Shown piece after piece: positions 55,475-64,000 of a stretch of DNA of 64,000 nt (the stretch's first letter is position 1; each line of letters opens with the position of its first letter). The notes beneath the pieces were generated by a model that saw only the letters and a program-made list of their open reading frames with translations, ran no database searches and had not been told where the DNA came from. Where the stretch lies: the NCBI GenBank assembly GCA_019914945.1, contig CM034105.1, forward strand, positions 9,734,001-9,798,000, read 5' to 3'. Both the position numbers and the translations under genes were made by a program. The stretch is from Typha latifolia. Lineage: Eukaryota; Streptophyta; Magnoliopsida; Poales; Typhaceae.

Positions 55475-56184
55475 ATTTATTTTATACTATATTTATTTAT
55501 TTATGTTTATCAATAGTCATAAAGTGCAGCTTATACTAGATTAGATTTGACTTTATCTATTTAATTAAGTACTTAGCTTTTAAAATTGGTGTTGCATCTT
55601 AAGAATACATTATACTTGGAAAATATTTGTGCTAATTGGTTTGCTGGTGCTGCTGATTGGGACACAAAGCTTAATTTACATGATCAGTAAAGAATTTGAT
55701 TTGACGAGAGGTTCTTAACGCAGGAGAAAGTTTAGAATCTGAATATTGAATCTAATATTGCTTTGATCTGGACTTAAGTGAATCTAAGTTATTTATAGAT
55801 TCTTCATACCATTAATAACAAGAGCACATAATTTTCAATTAGAGAAGACATTTACATGAGTCATATATGAAAACATATGTTCTCCTGAGATGCAGCTGCA
55901 AACAAAGAATATGGATATTCACCAAGGTTCTGACTATTGGTTTCGAAATCGGATCAGGTGCTTGAAAAATTGATACGTATTGACCATATTGGCTGTATAG
56001 GCCTATCGTTCAAACAATTTAGAGTGGGGATCCATATTGCCAATCCGTTTTGACAATATGGATCGGGATCGTTCGATACTTGAATCCATGATATTCACTG
56101 CTAAGTCATGTGTATATCATGAAAAATCATAATTGTCCGTTCTTATATGAAGCCTTTAAATTTTTGTACTTTTCTTCTATGCAG

Positions 56185-56255
56185 TGGGTTTCCTTGCTGA
56201 CATTGGTGGTCTTTATGCCTTTAGCCTTGTTATTTTCCTATATTTCTTGCTGCTA
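56185..56255 (+). CDS. Exon 4 of the membrane-protein gene (transmembrane helix)
   Basis: The acceptor CTATGCAG ends at 56184 and the donor GTAAGT starts at 56256. With the last base of exon 3 it encodes VGFLADIGGLYAFSLVIFLY and then FLLL, a clear transmembrane helix, ending in phase 0. Together with the helices in exon 1 and exons 2/3, the protein would have at least three membrane spans around one large glycosylated domain. No further exon is visible before the gypsy sequence at 56440, nor after it, so the 3' part of the gene is outside the window or lost. Confidence 0.82.
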
Positions 56256-56439
56256 GTAAGTTCTCTTTCTCACATTCAGTTTTTTAATATGTCATTTCTA
56301 TAATTGTTTGTTTGGGAGTTTTTGATGCATTTAAATAATTGTGCTTTGGCAAGTAATTCTTTCCCCAATGTTAATCTTGAAAATATTTAGTTTAACTTTT
56401 GCTCAGTATGAAGTTATTTGTCAAGCACTAGCTGAATTA

Positions 56440-57190
56440 TTTGTCAATCGAGGCATTGAGTAATACTTGAGGTGCTTTATGGGAGAGATGTCGAGACGAT
56501 AGCTGGAGTTCTTACTGTGGGCGGAGTGGTCTTATAACACTGCCTACCATAGCAGCATTGGCATGACTACATTTGAGATGGTGTATGGACGCACGGCTCC
56601 GATGTTACGCGCTTATGATCCAATGGCATCTACAGATCGTACGGAGGTGGACTTAGCTTTGATGGATAGAGACGCCATATTGAGGAGGTTGCGTGCTCAT
56701 ATTAAACTTGCTCAAAACCGCATAAAGCAAGTTTATGATCGTAGCTATAGGATGTAGGAGTTTGATATTTGTAGTTGGGTGTTTGTGAGGGTGCAACCAT
56801 ATCGACAGGTGACCTTACGTCCGATGCAAAACTAAAAGTTAGCACATCGCTACTTTGGTCCGTTTCGGGTGTTAGAGTGTATTGGTCCGGTTGCATATCG
56901 TTTGGAGCTGCAGGAGGGATCAAGAGTGCATCCTATTTTTCATGTTTCATTGTTGAGTTGTTGAGAGAATGCATTGGAGATTATGAGATTGTTGGATCAG
57001 TTCTACCAGAGCCACTGGAGGAGATAGATATCGTAGAGCCAGTTCGAGTACTTGCTTAACGCCGATGACGACATGATACTAGATTGGAGATGGAGATTCT
57101 AGTTGAGTGGCTTGGCAAGCCATCGGATGAGGCGACATGGGAGTTGGAGACTGATATCTTGGAGCATTTTCCCGACTTTTCACCTTAAGG
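56440..57190 (+). pseudogene. Gypsy integrase C-terminal part with chromodomain (element D)
   Basis: It starts inside the integrase core (YLRCFMGE, WAEWSYNTAYHSSIGMTTFE, then MVYGRTAP). It continues with RAHIKLAQNRIKQVYDRSYR and, through stops and a frameshift, [22 protein letters not shown] and, near 57085-57180, EILVEWLGKPSDEATWE and ILEHFPDFSP, a chromodomain-type end. It belongs to the same chromovirus family as element A, judging by the LTR that follows. Its left limit, in the intron after exon 4, is abrupt. Confidence 0.87.
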
Positions 57191-57215
57191 GTGAGGTGGG
57201 GGGAGCGTGGTGGGC
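57191..57215 (+). promoter_or_regulatory. Polypurine tract of element D
   Basis: The run GTGAGGTGGGGGGAGCGTGG just before the LTR start TGATACAC at 57216 is the purine-rich primer for plus-strand synthesis, here with a few T and C changes. Confidence 0.7.
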
Positions 57216-58036
57216 TGATACACTTAGTTAGAATATTTTCTTATTGCATTAAGTGTTTATTTTTATTAAAATAAAATTTCTGTAAGTCGCGTTCGAACGC
57301 AGGAGGGGTCGCGTTCGAACGCCCTTGCGAACGCCTGCATCGCATTCGCACATATATAGAATGCATATTGTGCGTTCGAAAGCCTGCATCGTGTTCGCAT
57401 ATACAGAGAACGTCTTTTAGTGCATTCGAACGTGATCGGGCGCGTTTGAACGCGATCGATGAGAATTCTCTAGAATTAGGGTTTTATATAGTTTTAGGAC
57501 TTGTTGGCTAGCCTCTATAAATATGTGGATGGCAGCCAACTTCATTATGTTATTGGATTATTGATTTCTTGCCTCCTATCTTCTCTCTAGACTTCTCCCT
57601 CCTCCCTCTTCACCACCCTTTCACCTCTACAGTTGGCAAGGTATTTCCTAACTTCTAATCTCCCTCGATTGTCGAGCCACCCCTCTTCTTTGGGATCTCG
57701 ACCACTTCGTTCCCTTCGTCTATATCCTTTAATTACATCCACCATCCACATTCACCTCCATATCCATTCATAACCCTAACATCCACTCCACTCATCACCA
57801 CCACCATCACCCACATTATTCCGTGTTTTCGTCCTTAATACAGTTCGAATCTGCGAAGGGCATAAATACGAAAGTTGTAGATCAGGAAGTTATGGATCTA
57901 ACCCAATTGGTTTCGTAATTTTCTGACTACTAAAAAATATTTGACGAATATTTTCCCACGGTTGCGCGGACTGATTCCTGTAATCCAGATCTTGAAGGAA
58001 TCGTTGCATACCTATCTTTGGTTCTAGATCTTATCA
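57216..58036 (+). repeat. LTR of element D (same family as element A)
   Basis: It is 821 bp, starting TGATACACTTAG and ending AGATCTTATCA. It is the best preserved of the three copies of this LTR in the window (830 bp at 4144, 806 bp at 7204). At 57288-57465 it has six or more GTTCGAAC-type words, including two exact CGCGTTCGAACGC. On its left is pol plus PPT, on its right a PBS, so both neighbours are element-internal. Confidence 0.88.
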
Positions 58037-58038
58037 AA

Positions 58039-58051
58039 TTGGTATGAGAGC
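58039..58051 (+). promoter_or_regulatory. Primer-binding site following the element D LTR
   Basis: TTGGTATGAGAGC is the initiator tRNA-Met type site with one change. It is followed within about 10 bp by the opposite-strand end of gypsy C, so only a stub of the downstream copy survives. Confidence 0.8.
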
Positions 58052-58059
58052 TTAACACT

Positions 58060-58508
58060 CTCCCAGGGTGGAAGAAACTCGACCTAGTCGAGTGGCTCTG
58101 ATAGTACTCCAAAATGTCAGGGTCAAGCTGCTGTAACTCCTCGCAAGTGATCCACGTACAATCAGACTCTGGTCGCTCATGCCATCGAACGAGAAAACGG
58201 TGAATCCCTCCTTCTGCAGTAGATGTTATTTGATCATCCAAAATAGTGTCTATCTTTTCTTGTGATGTGGATTGGAAAAGAGAAGTAGTATGTGGCACAG
58301 CAGGGATGTTTGGAAGGATAGTAGATGTAGCATAGAGTTCGATGGGGATGTGCATAGGTGGTTGGTAGGCTGCTAGATCCTCAATATTAAACGTACAACT
58401 AATGCCATAATCAGGGGGAATATCAGTAACATAAGCATTAGCATCTACACGTTTCAGAATGTAGAAATGTCCGGCACTACGGGCATGCAACTTCCGAAAA
58501 CTCCTCAA
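58060..58508 (-). pseudogene. Gypsy C integrase C-terminal domain and chromodomain
   Basis: The minus frame gives LHARSAGHFYILKRVDANAY, then YGISCTFNIEDLAAYQP, a linker, and FLVRWHERPESDCTWITCEE with LQQLDPDILEYYQS. That is the chromodomain that steers chromovirus integration to chromatin. The frame is open and overlaps the integrase frame by 4 bp in another phase. Pol should end near 58060; the open frame continues by chance into the neighbouring LTR. Confidence 0.88.
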
Positions 58509-59329
58509 GGGAATCGTTCGGGTCTGAGACGAATCATAACATGATCTCCAATATCGAACTCCTTGGCACGTTTGTGCAAGTCGGCATGTATTTTATACTG
58601 GCGATTACTTGCCTCAATTTGCTTAGTGATCTCTTGATACAAATACTGAATATGATGTGCAAATGCTTTAGCAGACTTAGAGATTCTAGAATGAGATGAC
58701 ATAGGCAATAGATCTAGAGGTTTGCGTGCTTTAAAATCATGAACAACTTCAAATGGGCTTATGCCAATAGACCTGTTAATGGAGTTATTATATGCAAATT
58801 GGGTTATAGGAAGAATGGCATCCCAATTTTTGTTATGATTACCCACGAGACAGCGCAAAAGATTTCCAAGACTACGATTAACGGCCTCTGTTTGACCATT
58901 GGTTTGAGGATGATAGGCAGTAGAAAATTTTAATTTTGTGCCAACCATGTGTCTTAAGGTTTTCCAAAAATAGCTCATAAAGCGAACATCCCGGTCTAAA
59001 ACAATAGTTTTTGGAAGGCCATATAACTTGACGATATGGGCAAAGTACAATTTGGCCACATGTGATGCATTAGAGGTCTTAGTACAAGGAATAAAATGGG
59101 CCATCTTAGAAAAGCGATCCATAACCACGAGGATTGAATCATGTTTTTCAAATATGCGAGGCAATCCCAGGACAAAATCTATACTAATGTCCTGCCACGG
59201 GTGATCAGGCATAGGTAACGGGGTGTATAGTCCAGTGTTTTGTTTTCTGTGCTTTGCTAACTGATAAGTCCTACATTGACCAACTAATTTTGCGATGTCA
59301 CGCTTGAGACTTGACCAAAGAATTGGCAC
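58505..59329 (-). pseudogene. Gypsy C integrase core
   Basis: A 274-codon uninterrupted minus frame holds the DDE catalytic core: the first Asp in ISIDFVLGLPR, the second in VLDRDVRFMSYFW and the Glu in QTNGQTEAVNRSLGNLLRCL. After the core come FAYNNSINRSIGISPFEVV and the GDHVMIRLRPERFP end. All three catalytic residues are present, so this domain is the best-preserved part of the element. Integrase inserts the element DNA into the chromosome. Confidence 0.93.
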
Positions 59330-59731
59330 TCCACTTCCTTAATGTTCTTATCACGTCCAAAATGACTCGATAGGCCACCGACATTGATCTCATAAACGAG
59401 GAAGTCACGCATGAACGTATGGGGAACACAAAACTTGTTAGCCTTAAACAGGTAACCGTCCTGGAGGGAATAACTCTCCAAAGCTAAGTTCAGATCAATC
59501 AGCAAAATGAGAACGATTTCGCCAAAGTCCGAGCAAGTTGTATAATCCTCCTTCATTGTCAAACCCAGTGACTTTGATGCTAATGGCAGACCGAAGGCTA
59601 ACCCTTCGGCTAAGCGGATCAGCCGCCTTATTCTCAACACCAGCTCTATGTTTGAGTAGAAAAGTGTACTCCTGTAAGAACTCGATCCAACGAGCATGTC
59701 TTGAATTTAGTTTCTTCTAAGAATTTAGGAA
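59330..59731 (-). pseudogene. Gypsy C zinc-binding start of integrase, broken
   Basis: The minus-strand frame (to 59284) includes YSLQDGYLFKANKFCVPHTF, then MRDFLVYEINVGGLSSHFGRD, matching the HHCC-domain entry LCIPxxSLR and HxGGLxGHFG. The Gly-His context is shifted by substitutions, and the frame must change again to reach the integrase core. Confidence 0.8.
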
Positions 59732-60226
59732 TCAAAGAGCTTCGTGGTCGGAATAAAATACGAATTCATGTGGAAGTAAATAATGGCGCCAATAGCGCAA
59801 AGTTTGAATAACCGCATAATATTCCTTATCGTAAGTGGAGTACTTTTGCTTAGCCTCATTTAGTTTTTCGCTGAAATAGGCAACAGGATGGCGTTCTTGG
59901 CTAAGAATACTGTTGATCCCGATGCCTGAGGCACATTCCACCTCGAAGGCTTTAGAAAAGTCAGGAAGGCGCAGTACAGGCGCTATTGTCATTTTCCTCT
60001 TAATTTCTTCAAAAGCCTTATTTGCTGCCTTACTCCAATAAAAATCTCCTTTTTTCGGGCAAGTAGTGATTGGCGACATTATAGTCCTAAACCCTCGAAT
60101 GAAGCGTCGATAAAACGTAGCAAGGCCATGAAAGCTACGCACATCATGAATATTTCGTGATTCCAGCCAATCAACAATTGCCTTGATCTTTTCAGGGTCG
60201 GCGTGGACTCCTTCTAAAGTAACCAC
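59732..60226 (-). pseudogene. Gypsy C RT thumb and RNase H
   Basis: The 164-codon minus frame contains [38 protein letters not shown], the linker [19 protein letters not shown] and RNase H blocks [52 protein letters not shown] and [10 protein letters not shown]. The usual D-A-S-G at the RNase H start is reduced to A-S-G (first Asp lost). Confidence 0.9.
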
Positions 60227-61001
60227 AAATCCTAAGAAGATGACTTGATCGACAAGAAAAGAACACTTCTTCTTATTGCCATAGAGTTAAGCAGTACGAA
60301 CCGCTATACAGACTTGACGCAAATGGTCCAAATAAAGCTCTTTTGATCGACTATAAATTAAAATGTCATTACAAGAAATTTTTCCATGAATGGACGAAAC
60401 ACTTGTGTCATAACACGAATGAAAGTGCTTGGGGCATTTGATAAACCGAAAGGCATTAACAACCATTCATACAACCCGTCTTTCGTCTTAAAAGTAGTTT
60501 TCCATTCATCGCCTAGGCGAATTCAGATTTGGTGATAACCACTTTTAAGATTAATTTTAGTGAAATTGAAGCTCCCGCCATCATATCAAGCATATCGTCA
60601 AGTCATGGAATGGGAAAACGATATTTGACTGTTATTCTATTGATGGCTCGACTATCGACACACATATGTCAGGACCTATCATTCTTTAGCGTGAGCAAGG
60701 CAGCAACAGCACAAGGGCTTAGGCTCTCATGGATGAAACCCTTCACAAGAAGTTCATTTACTTGATGTTGCAGTTCAGCATGTTCTTTGGGGCTCATTCG
60801 ATAATATGGCAAATTTGGGAGAAAAGTTCTAGGGACCAAGTCAATTGCATATTGGATATCGTGCAAAGGAGGCAATTGGTCCGACAGATCATTCGGGGAC
60901 ACATCTTGAAGCTCATTTAGTATAGGAGCAGCTTTGTCGGATGATGGAGTAAGGGTAGTGCTCCTAACTTCACGAGCCATCAAGGCAAACACAATAAAGC
61001 C
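60227..61001 (-). pseudogene. Gypsy C reverse transcriptase core, broken
   Basis: On the minus strand the RT opens with SDQLPPLHDIQYAIDLVPRT, then MSPKEHAELQHQVNELLVKG and FIHESLSPCAVAALLTLKND. Further blocks are in other frames. The catalytic box reads SCNDILIYS instead of the expected xFDDILIYS, so the first Asp is gone. A stop interrupts the following segment before [10 protein letters not shown]. The polymerase is dead. Confidence 0.85.
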
Positions 61002-61530
61002 TTAGTTTGCTTCCTTTTCAAATTCTTTAGAATTTATTATGTGCAAACCCTTTTTACTTGGAGTATTTTTCTTATTATCTTTATTAATTATTTTAGGGCA
61101 GATAGAATTCATCTTAATCTTTTTGCCTTCAAAAGTGAAGGAGCATGAGTTGGAACGCCCAAAAATAGTTACATCATAATCAAATAACCAAGGGTGGCCC
61201 AAAATGATATGCCCTACATCTATAGGCACAATGTCACACCAACATCTTCCTTATAAAAAAGGAATGTGATAGGAACGAGGCATCTCTCATTTATAGCAAT
61301 GGAAGAATCATTGCCCCAAGATACTTTATAAGAATTCGGATGAGGTGTAGATTTTAACTCCAAGAGAAATACAACGCTAGAAGAGACAGCGTTACAACTC
61401 CCACTATCGATGATAACTTTGCAATCTTTTGTCCCACATTTAATATAAGTGTGGAATATTGCATTCCTTCGCCAATCATCGATCTCCCGGGGGTTGCGTC
61501 AAAGCGCAACGAATGAAACCAACAGTATGG
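61002..61530 (-). pseudogene. Gypsy C aspartic protease
   Basis: At about 61440-61400 the minus strand encodes CKVIIDSGSCNAVSSSVV, the retropepsin active site with its D-S-G intact. About 70 residues later comes the frame at 61229-61002, with HIILGHPWLFDYDV and SFTFEGKKIKM, the second conserved block and the linker to RT. Frameshifts separate them. Confidence 0.85.
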
Positions 61531-62840
61531 TCTCTATAACCACGATTTTCGTCACTATCTTAGACATCATCGGGGTCAGGTTCATAAACTTGTTCATCGA
61601 GCTTGTCTTCCTCGATAGTGTCATCCTATCCTCTAAGATAAAGGCTTTTCGATGACAGTTTGAGGCTACATGACCAACTTGTCTGTATTTGTAACATCAA
61701 TGAGGGTCATTAACAGATGCAGTTTCATAGAGGGGCCCCTTTTCTTTGTTAGGTTGGGCAGATGCGATAGTTTGGGTAGTTTTGGTAGATATTGATGGTG
61801 GTAGAGCTTTTACGCTAGTAGGTGCGTAACTGGGAGGGGTGCGCCCAATTGGTCGCCTAGGCAATTGTTGCCTATTAATCATCTCGTAGTTCAACGCAAG
61901 AGTGTAAGCCTGATCCAAGGAGGTAACCTCCCGGAAAACTCTCTTCGAATGTCGTCGTTAAGGCCACACCTAAAACGACTTAGTGTCATCCTCTCATCCT
62001 CTACAACATTACACCTCAACATATTCCTCAAATTGGGAGACATAATCGCTCGCAGGCCTATTTCCTTATCTAAAATTATTCCATTGATTCAAAAGTCACT
62101 AAGATAAGAATGTGGCAAATATTTTTCTTTTAATTTTTCTTTCATTTCATGCCAATGAATTTTGGGAGGTTGGTTTCGTCACACTAAAAGTTGCTTTATA
62201 CTTTGCTAAAACAGTTTGGCTTGATCGACTAGTTTCATTTGGGCAAATCTAATGCGTCGATTTTTCGGTATATCATACCACTCAAAGAAGTGGTCCATCT
62301 CACGGAGTCGGTCAGTAAATACAGTAGGATCTAAGCGATCGTCAAAAGTTGAGGCATCCACCTTAATATTTTTTATAATTTGATTATCATAGTTTTGAAA
62401 TTTTCTCAGGCGGCATTGCCTCTAAACCCCCTATTATTGTGAAAATCAAATATATCTTCACGATAATTTTGCCTATGGGGTTCTCTCTCAGGACCTCTCT
62501 CATGGTGAGGGTAGTATGGGGCATGTCGACGGGTCTTGACATTAGGAGCGGCACGCGTGGCACCCGTGTTGGACGCACCGACGTCACTCCTGATCTCCTG
62601 TTGGACACGACCCATCTCAATAGCCTCAAGACGAGCATTGAAGTCGTCCAATCTGGTCGTAATGGTATTGTGTTCCATAACAGAGTGGGATGATGGGTGA
62701 GTGACTCTTCTACCACTACGAATCATATAATGTGTCTCTACCACTAAAGAAAAATAAACGCAATAAATAAATGATAATATGCAAGTTAAGAGATCACAGC
62801 GAATAATAAGAGAGTAATAACCAGAATAACTTACAGCCAC
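61531..62840 (-). pseudogene. Gypsy C gag
   Basis: From about 62720 the minus strand encodes MIRSGRRVTH, then NTITTRLDDFNARLEAIEMG and an Arg-rich stretch. Around 62370-61990 come capsid pieces (VDASTFDDRLDP, REMDHFFEWYDIP, HEMKEKLKEKYLP). At 61918-61697 there is SLDQAYTLALNYEMINRQ, and at about 61690-61640 a zinc knuckle CYKYRQVGHVASNC whose second Cys is Tyr. Frame changes and stops occur between the pieces. Gag would form the particle. Confidence 0.85.
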
Positions 62841-63887
62841 TTATGAAGTTTTCAGTAAGAGCCAGTCAAACTCAGCAGAAAAATTGCCAACTAGTAGTAC
62901 AAGCTCCCATTGCAAGAATGGCAGCAACGACAGCAGCATAGCGATGGCGGTGGCGGCAAGGGCTGCAAGAATGGCAGCGGCAAACACAGCGCAGGCAGTG
63001 GCGGTTGCAACGACGGCAATGTCTGTGGGGGCAGTAGTGGGAGGACCACGCAGGGGTTGCAGCGACGGCAGCAGTAGAGCGACGACGGCGGCGGTGTAGA
63101 TGGGCTGCAGTAGCGGGGTGCAGCGGCAGCAGGCAGCAGGATCAGCGACAGTGGTGGTGGAAGCGACAGCAGTGGTCGCAGCGACAGAGATGGCTGCGGA
63201 TAGGCAGCTGCGGTAGGGGATTGCAGCAGTGGGTGGCTGTGACAGCGGCTGCAGTGGCGGGGAGCAGCAGTAGGGGGAGGATACGGCGAGGTGCAGCGGC
63301 AAGGACGGCTGCGACGGGGCTGTAGCGACAGGTGGCTGCGGCAGGGAGTGTAGCGGCGAGTGGCTGTGGCAGGGGGCTGCAGCGGCAACGGCAGGCAGTG
63401 GGTTGTGGATATCGATGGTGGCGTCGTCCGTGGAGGTCGGCGGCAGCGTCGGCGAACAAAGATGGGATGATGGATGTGCGGGCTGGGGCTAAAGAAGAGG
63501 AAGATGACGATGGGTTTGGATCGAGTTGGTTCGGTTGGAGGAGATTATGTTTAGTTAAATGGGTGTGGGTTGTGGGTAAATGGGTCGGTTTTGGGTAGGT
63601 TTCTACCGATTCACTAAGGCTAAAAGATAGGTTAGGTTAGGCTGGTGGGTTTAGTTGGTTAGCGGGCTTTGGGTTTTGGAATAATGAGAGGTTTGGTAAT
63701 GGTAATGGTTTATTGTTTTCCTCGTTGAAAGTAATCTCCTCGCGTAACTCGGATCTGGATCCTAATATTATCAGGCGACGAATCTCGTAGCGATCTGGTG
63801 TTCGTGGAGCGATTGATCTGACGAAGAAAAAATAAGGCGCAATGTAGAATCTAGGCGGTGGAGCGTTCATAAACTAGGAAACGATAT
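62841..63887 (-). other. Leader of gypsy C with an imperfect GCAGCGG repeat
   Basis: The region lies between the PBS (63888) and gag. From about 62880 to 63420 it consists of irregular GCAGCGG, GCGGCAG and GGCTGCAG triplet-like units. They produce long low-complexity frames on both strands (Ala/Ala/Ser or Pro/Leu runs), which are not genes. From 63430 to 63880 it becomes G/T-rich and then mixed, without a recognised gene. Confidence 0.7.
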
Positions 63888-63902
63888 GCTCTGATACCAA
63901 AA
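63888..63902 (-). promoter_or_regulatory. Primer-binding site of gypsy C
   Basis: On the minus strand, TTTTGGTATCAGAGC contains an exact initiator tRNA-Met site. It shows that the 5' LTR of the minus-strand element C lies immediately to the right. Confidence 0.88.
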
Positions 63903-63903
63903 C

Positions 63904-64000
63904 TGATGCAGGACAACATCTTGATTGCAGAGTTGAGAAGTAGGAAAAATAATCAAACCCGTGGAGTCCACTAATCGGGGTGTCAGAATCCGCCGACGTT
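63904..64000 (-). repeat. Partial 5' LTR of gypsy C (runs off the window)
   Basis: Only the last 97 bp of the LTR are inside the window. On the minus strand it ends GTCCTGCATCA next to the PBS. No matching 3' LTR is present at the other end of element C near 58060, where another element's LTR and PBS stub lie instead. Confidence 0.7.

Noticed and set aside
62841..63460. Overlapping 105-165 codon frames on the minus strand and matching plus frames
   Set aside because: Low-complexity Ala/Pro/Leu/Cys runs from a GCAGCGG-like repeat in the leader of gypsy C; every frame is open, so openness carries no information.

Overview
The window is nuclear DNA of a flowering plant. It contains LTR retrotransposons of both the Ty3/gypsy (chromovirus-type) and Ty1/copia superfamilies, L1-type LINEs, small inverted-repeat elements and one spliced host gene. 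The host gene has a GC-rich first exon followed by AT-rich later exons. That 5'-to-3' GC drop is common in monocots, so a monocot is my guess, not a demonstration. No bacterial-type operon, rRNA, tRNA gene or CRISPR array is visible.

Region 1 (1-9.6 kb). A minus-strand gypsy reverse-transcriptase fragment (235 down to 1 and 4143 down to 3569) is split by about 3.3 kb of moderately GC-rich DNA that looks like plant mitochondrial intergenic sequence. A plus-strand gypsy element A (LTR 4144-4973, PBS, gag, protease, RT, RNase H, start of integrase) has inserted into that fragment. Element A's RT carries a solo LTR of the same family (7204-8009, reverse orientation, target duplication CATAG) and a 186-bp in-frame tandem duplication. 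It is cut off at 9616.

Region 2 (9.6-16.5 kb). A non-coding element with a very long LTR (3' LTR 13044-16456, 3.4 kb), a tRNA-Met PBS, a polypurine tract and about 3.2 kb of internal DNA without genes. This is the architecture of a LARD (large retrotransposon derivative). Only the last 213 bp of its 5' LTR remain.

Region 3 (17.1-24.1 kb). A three-layer nest. A shrunken gypsy element, in which the gag zinc knuckle is fused to integrase, holds a decayed solo LTR (18977-23537). That LTR holds a younger related solo LTR (19871-22812).

Region 4 (24.5-40.4 kb). An L1-type LINE carries an inserted minus-strand copia element (28662-36484). The copia LTRs contain a 54-bp minisatellite, and an extra open region lies downstream of pol. 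After the LINE tail comes the 3' end of a second minus-strand copia (LTR 37463-38652, pol remnants to about 40360).

Region 5 (40.4-56.4 kb). LTR-like repeats, a LINE remnant (44.3-46.3 kb) and the host gene. The gene encodes a multi-pass membrane protein with an N-glycosylated lumenal or extracellular domain, and I do not recognise its function. Two diverged versions of its first exon exist, at 42273 (open) and 49370 (carrying a frameshift). Exons 2-4 follow at 53377, 54179 and 56185.

Region 6 (56.4-64 kb). A gypsy 3' end with one LTR that is itself followed by a PBS. It abuts a nearly complete minus-strand chromovirus C (gag to chromodomain, 62.8 down to 58.06 kb), whose 5' LTR runs off the right edge. 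Any remaining host-gene exons are either beyond the window or lost.

The most unusual signal is a palindromic, CpG-rich motif built on GTTCGAAC. It recurs in clusters in LTRs of both gypsy and copia families (about 4.2, 7.85, 29.2-29.6, 31.65, 36.1-36.35, 38.1-38.4 and 57.3-57.5 kb).
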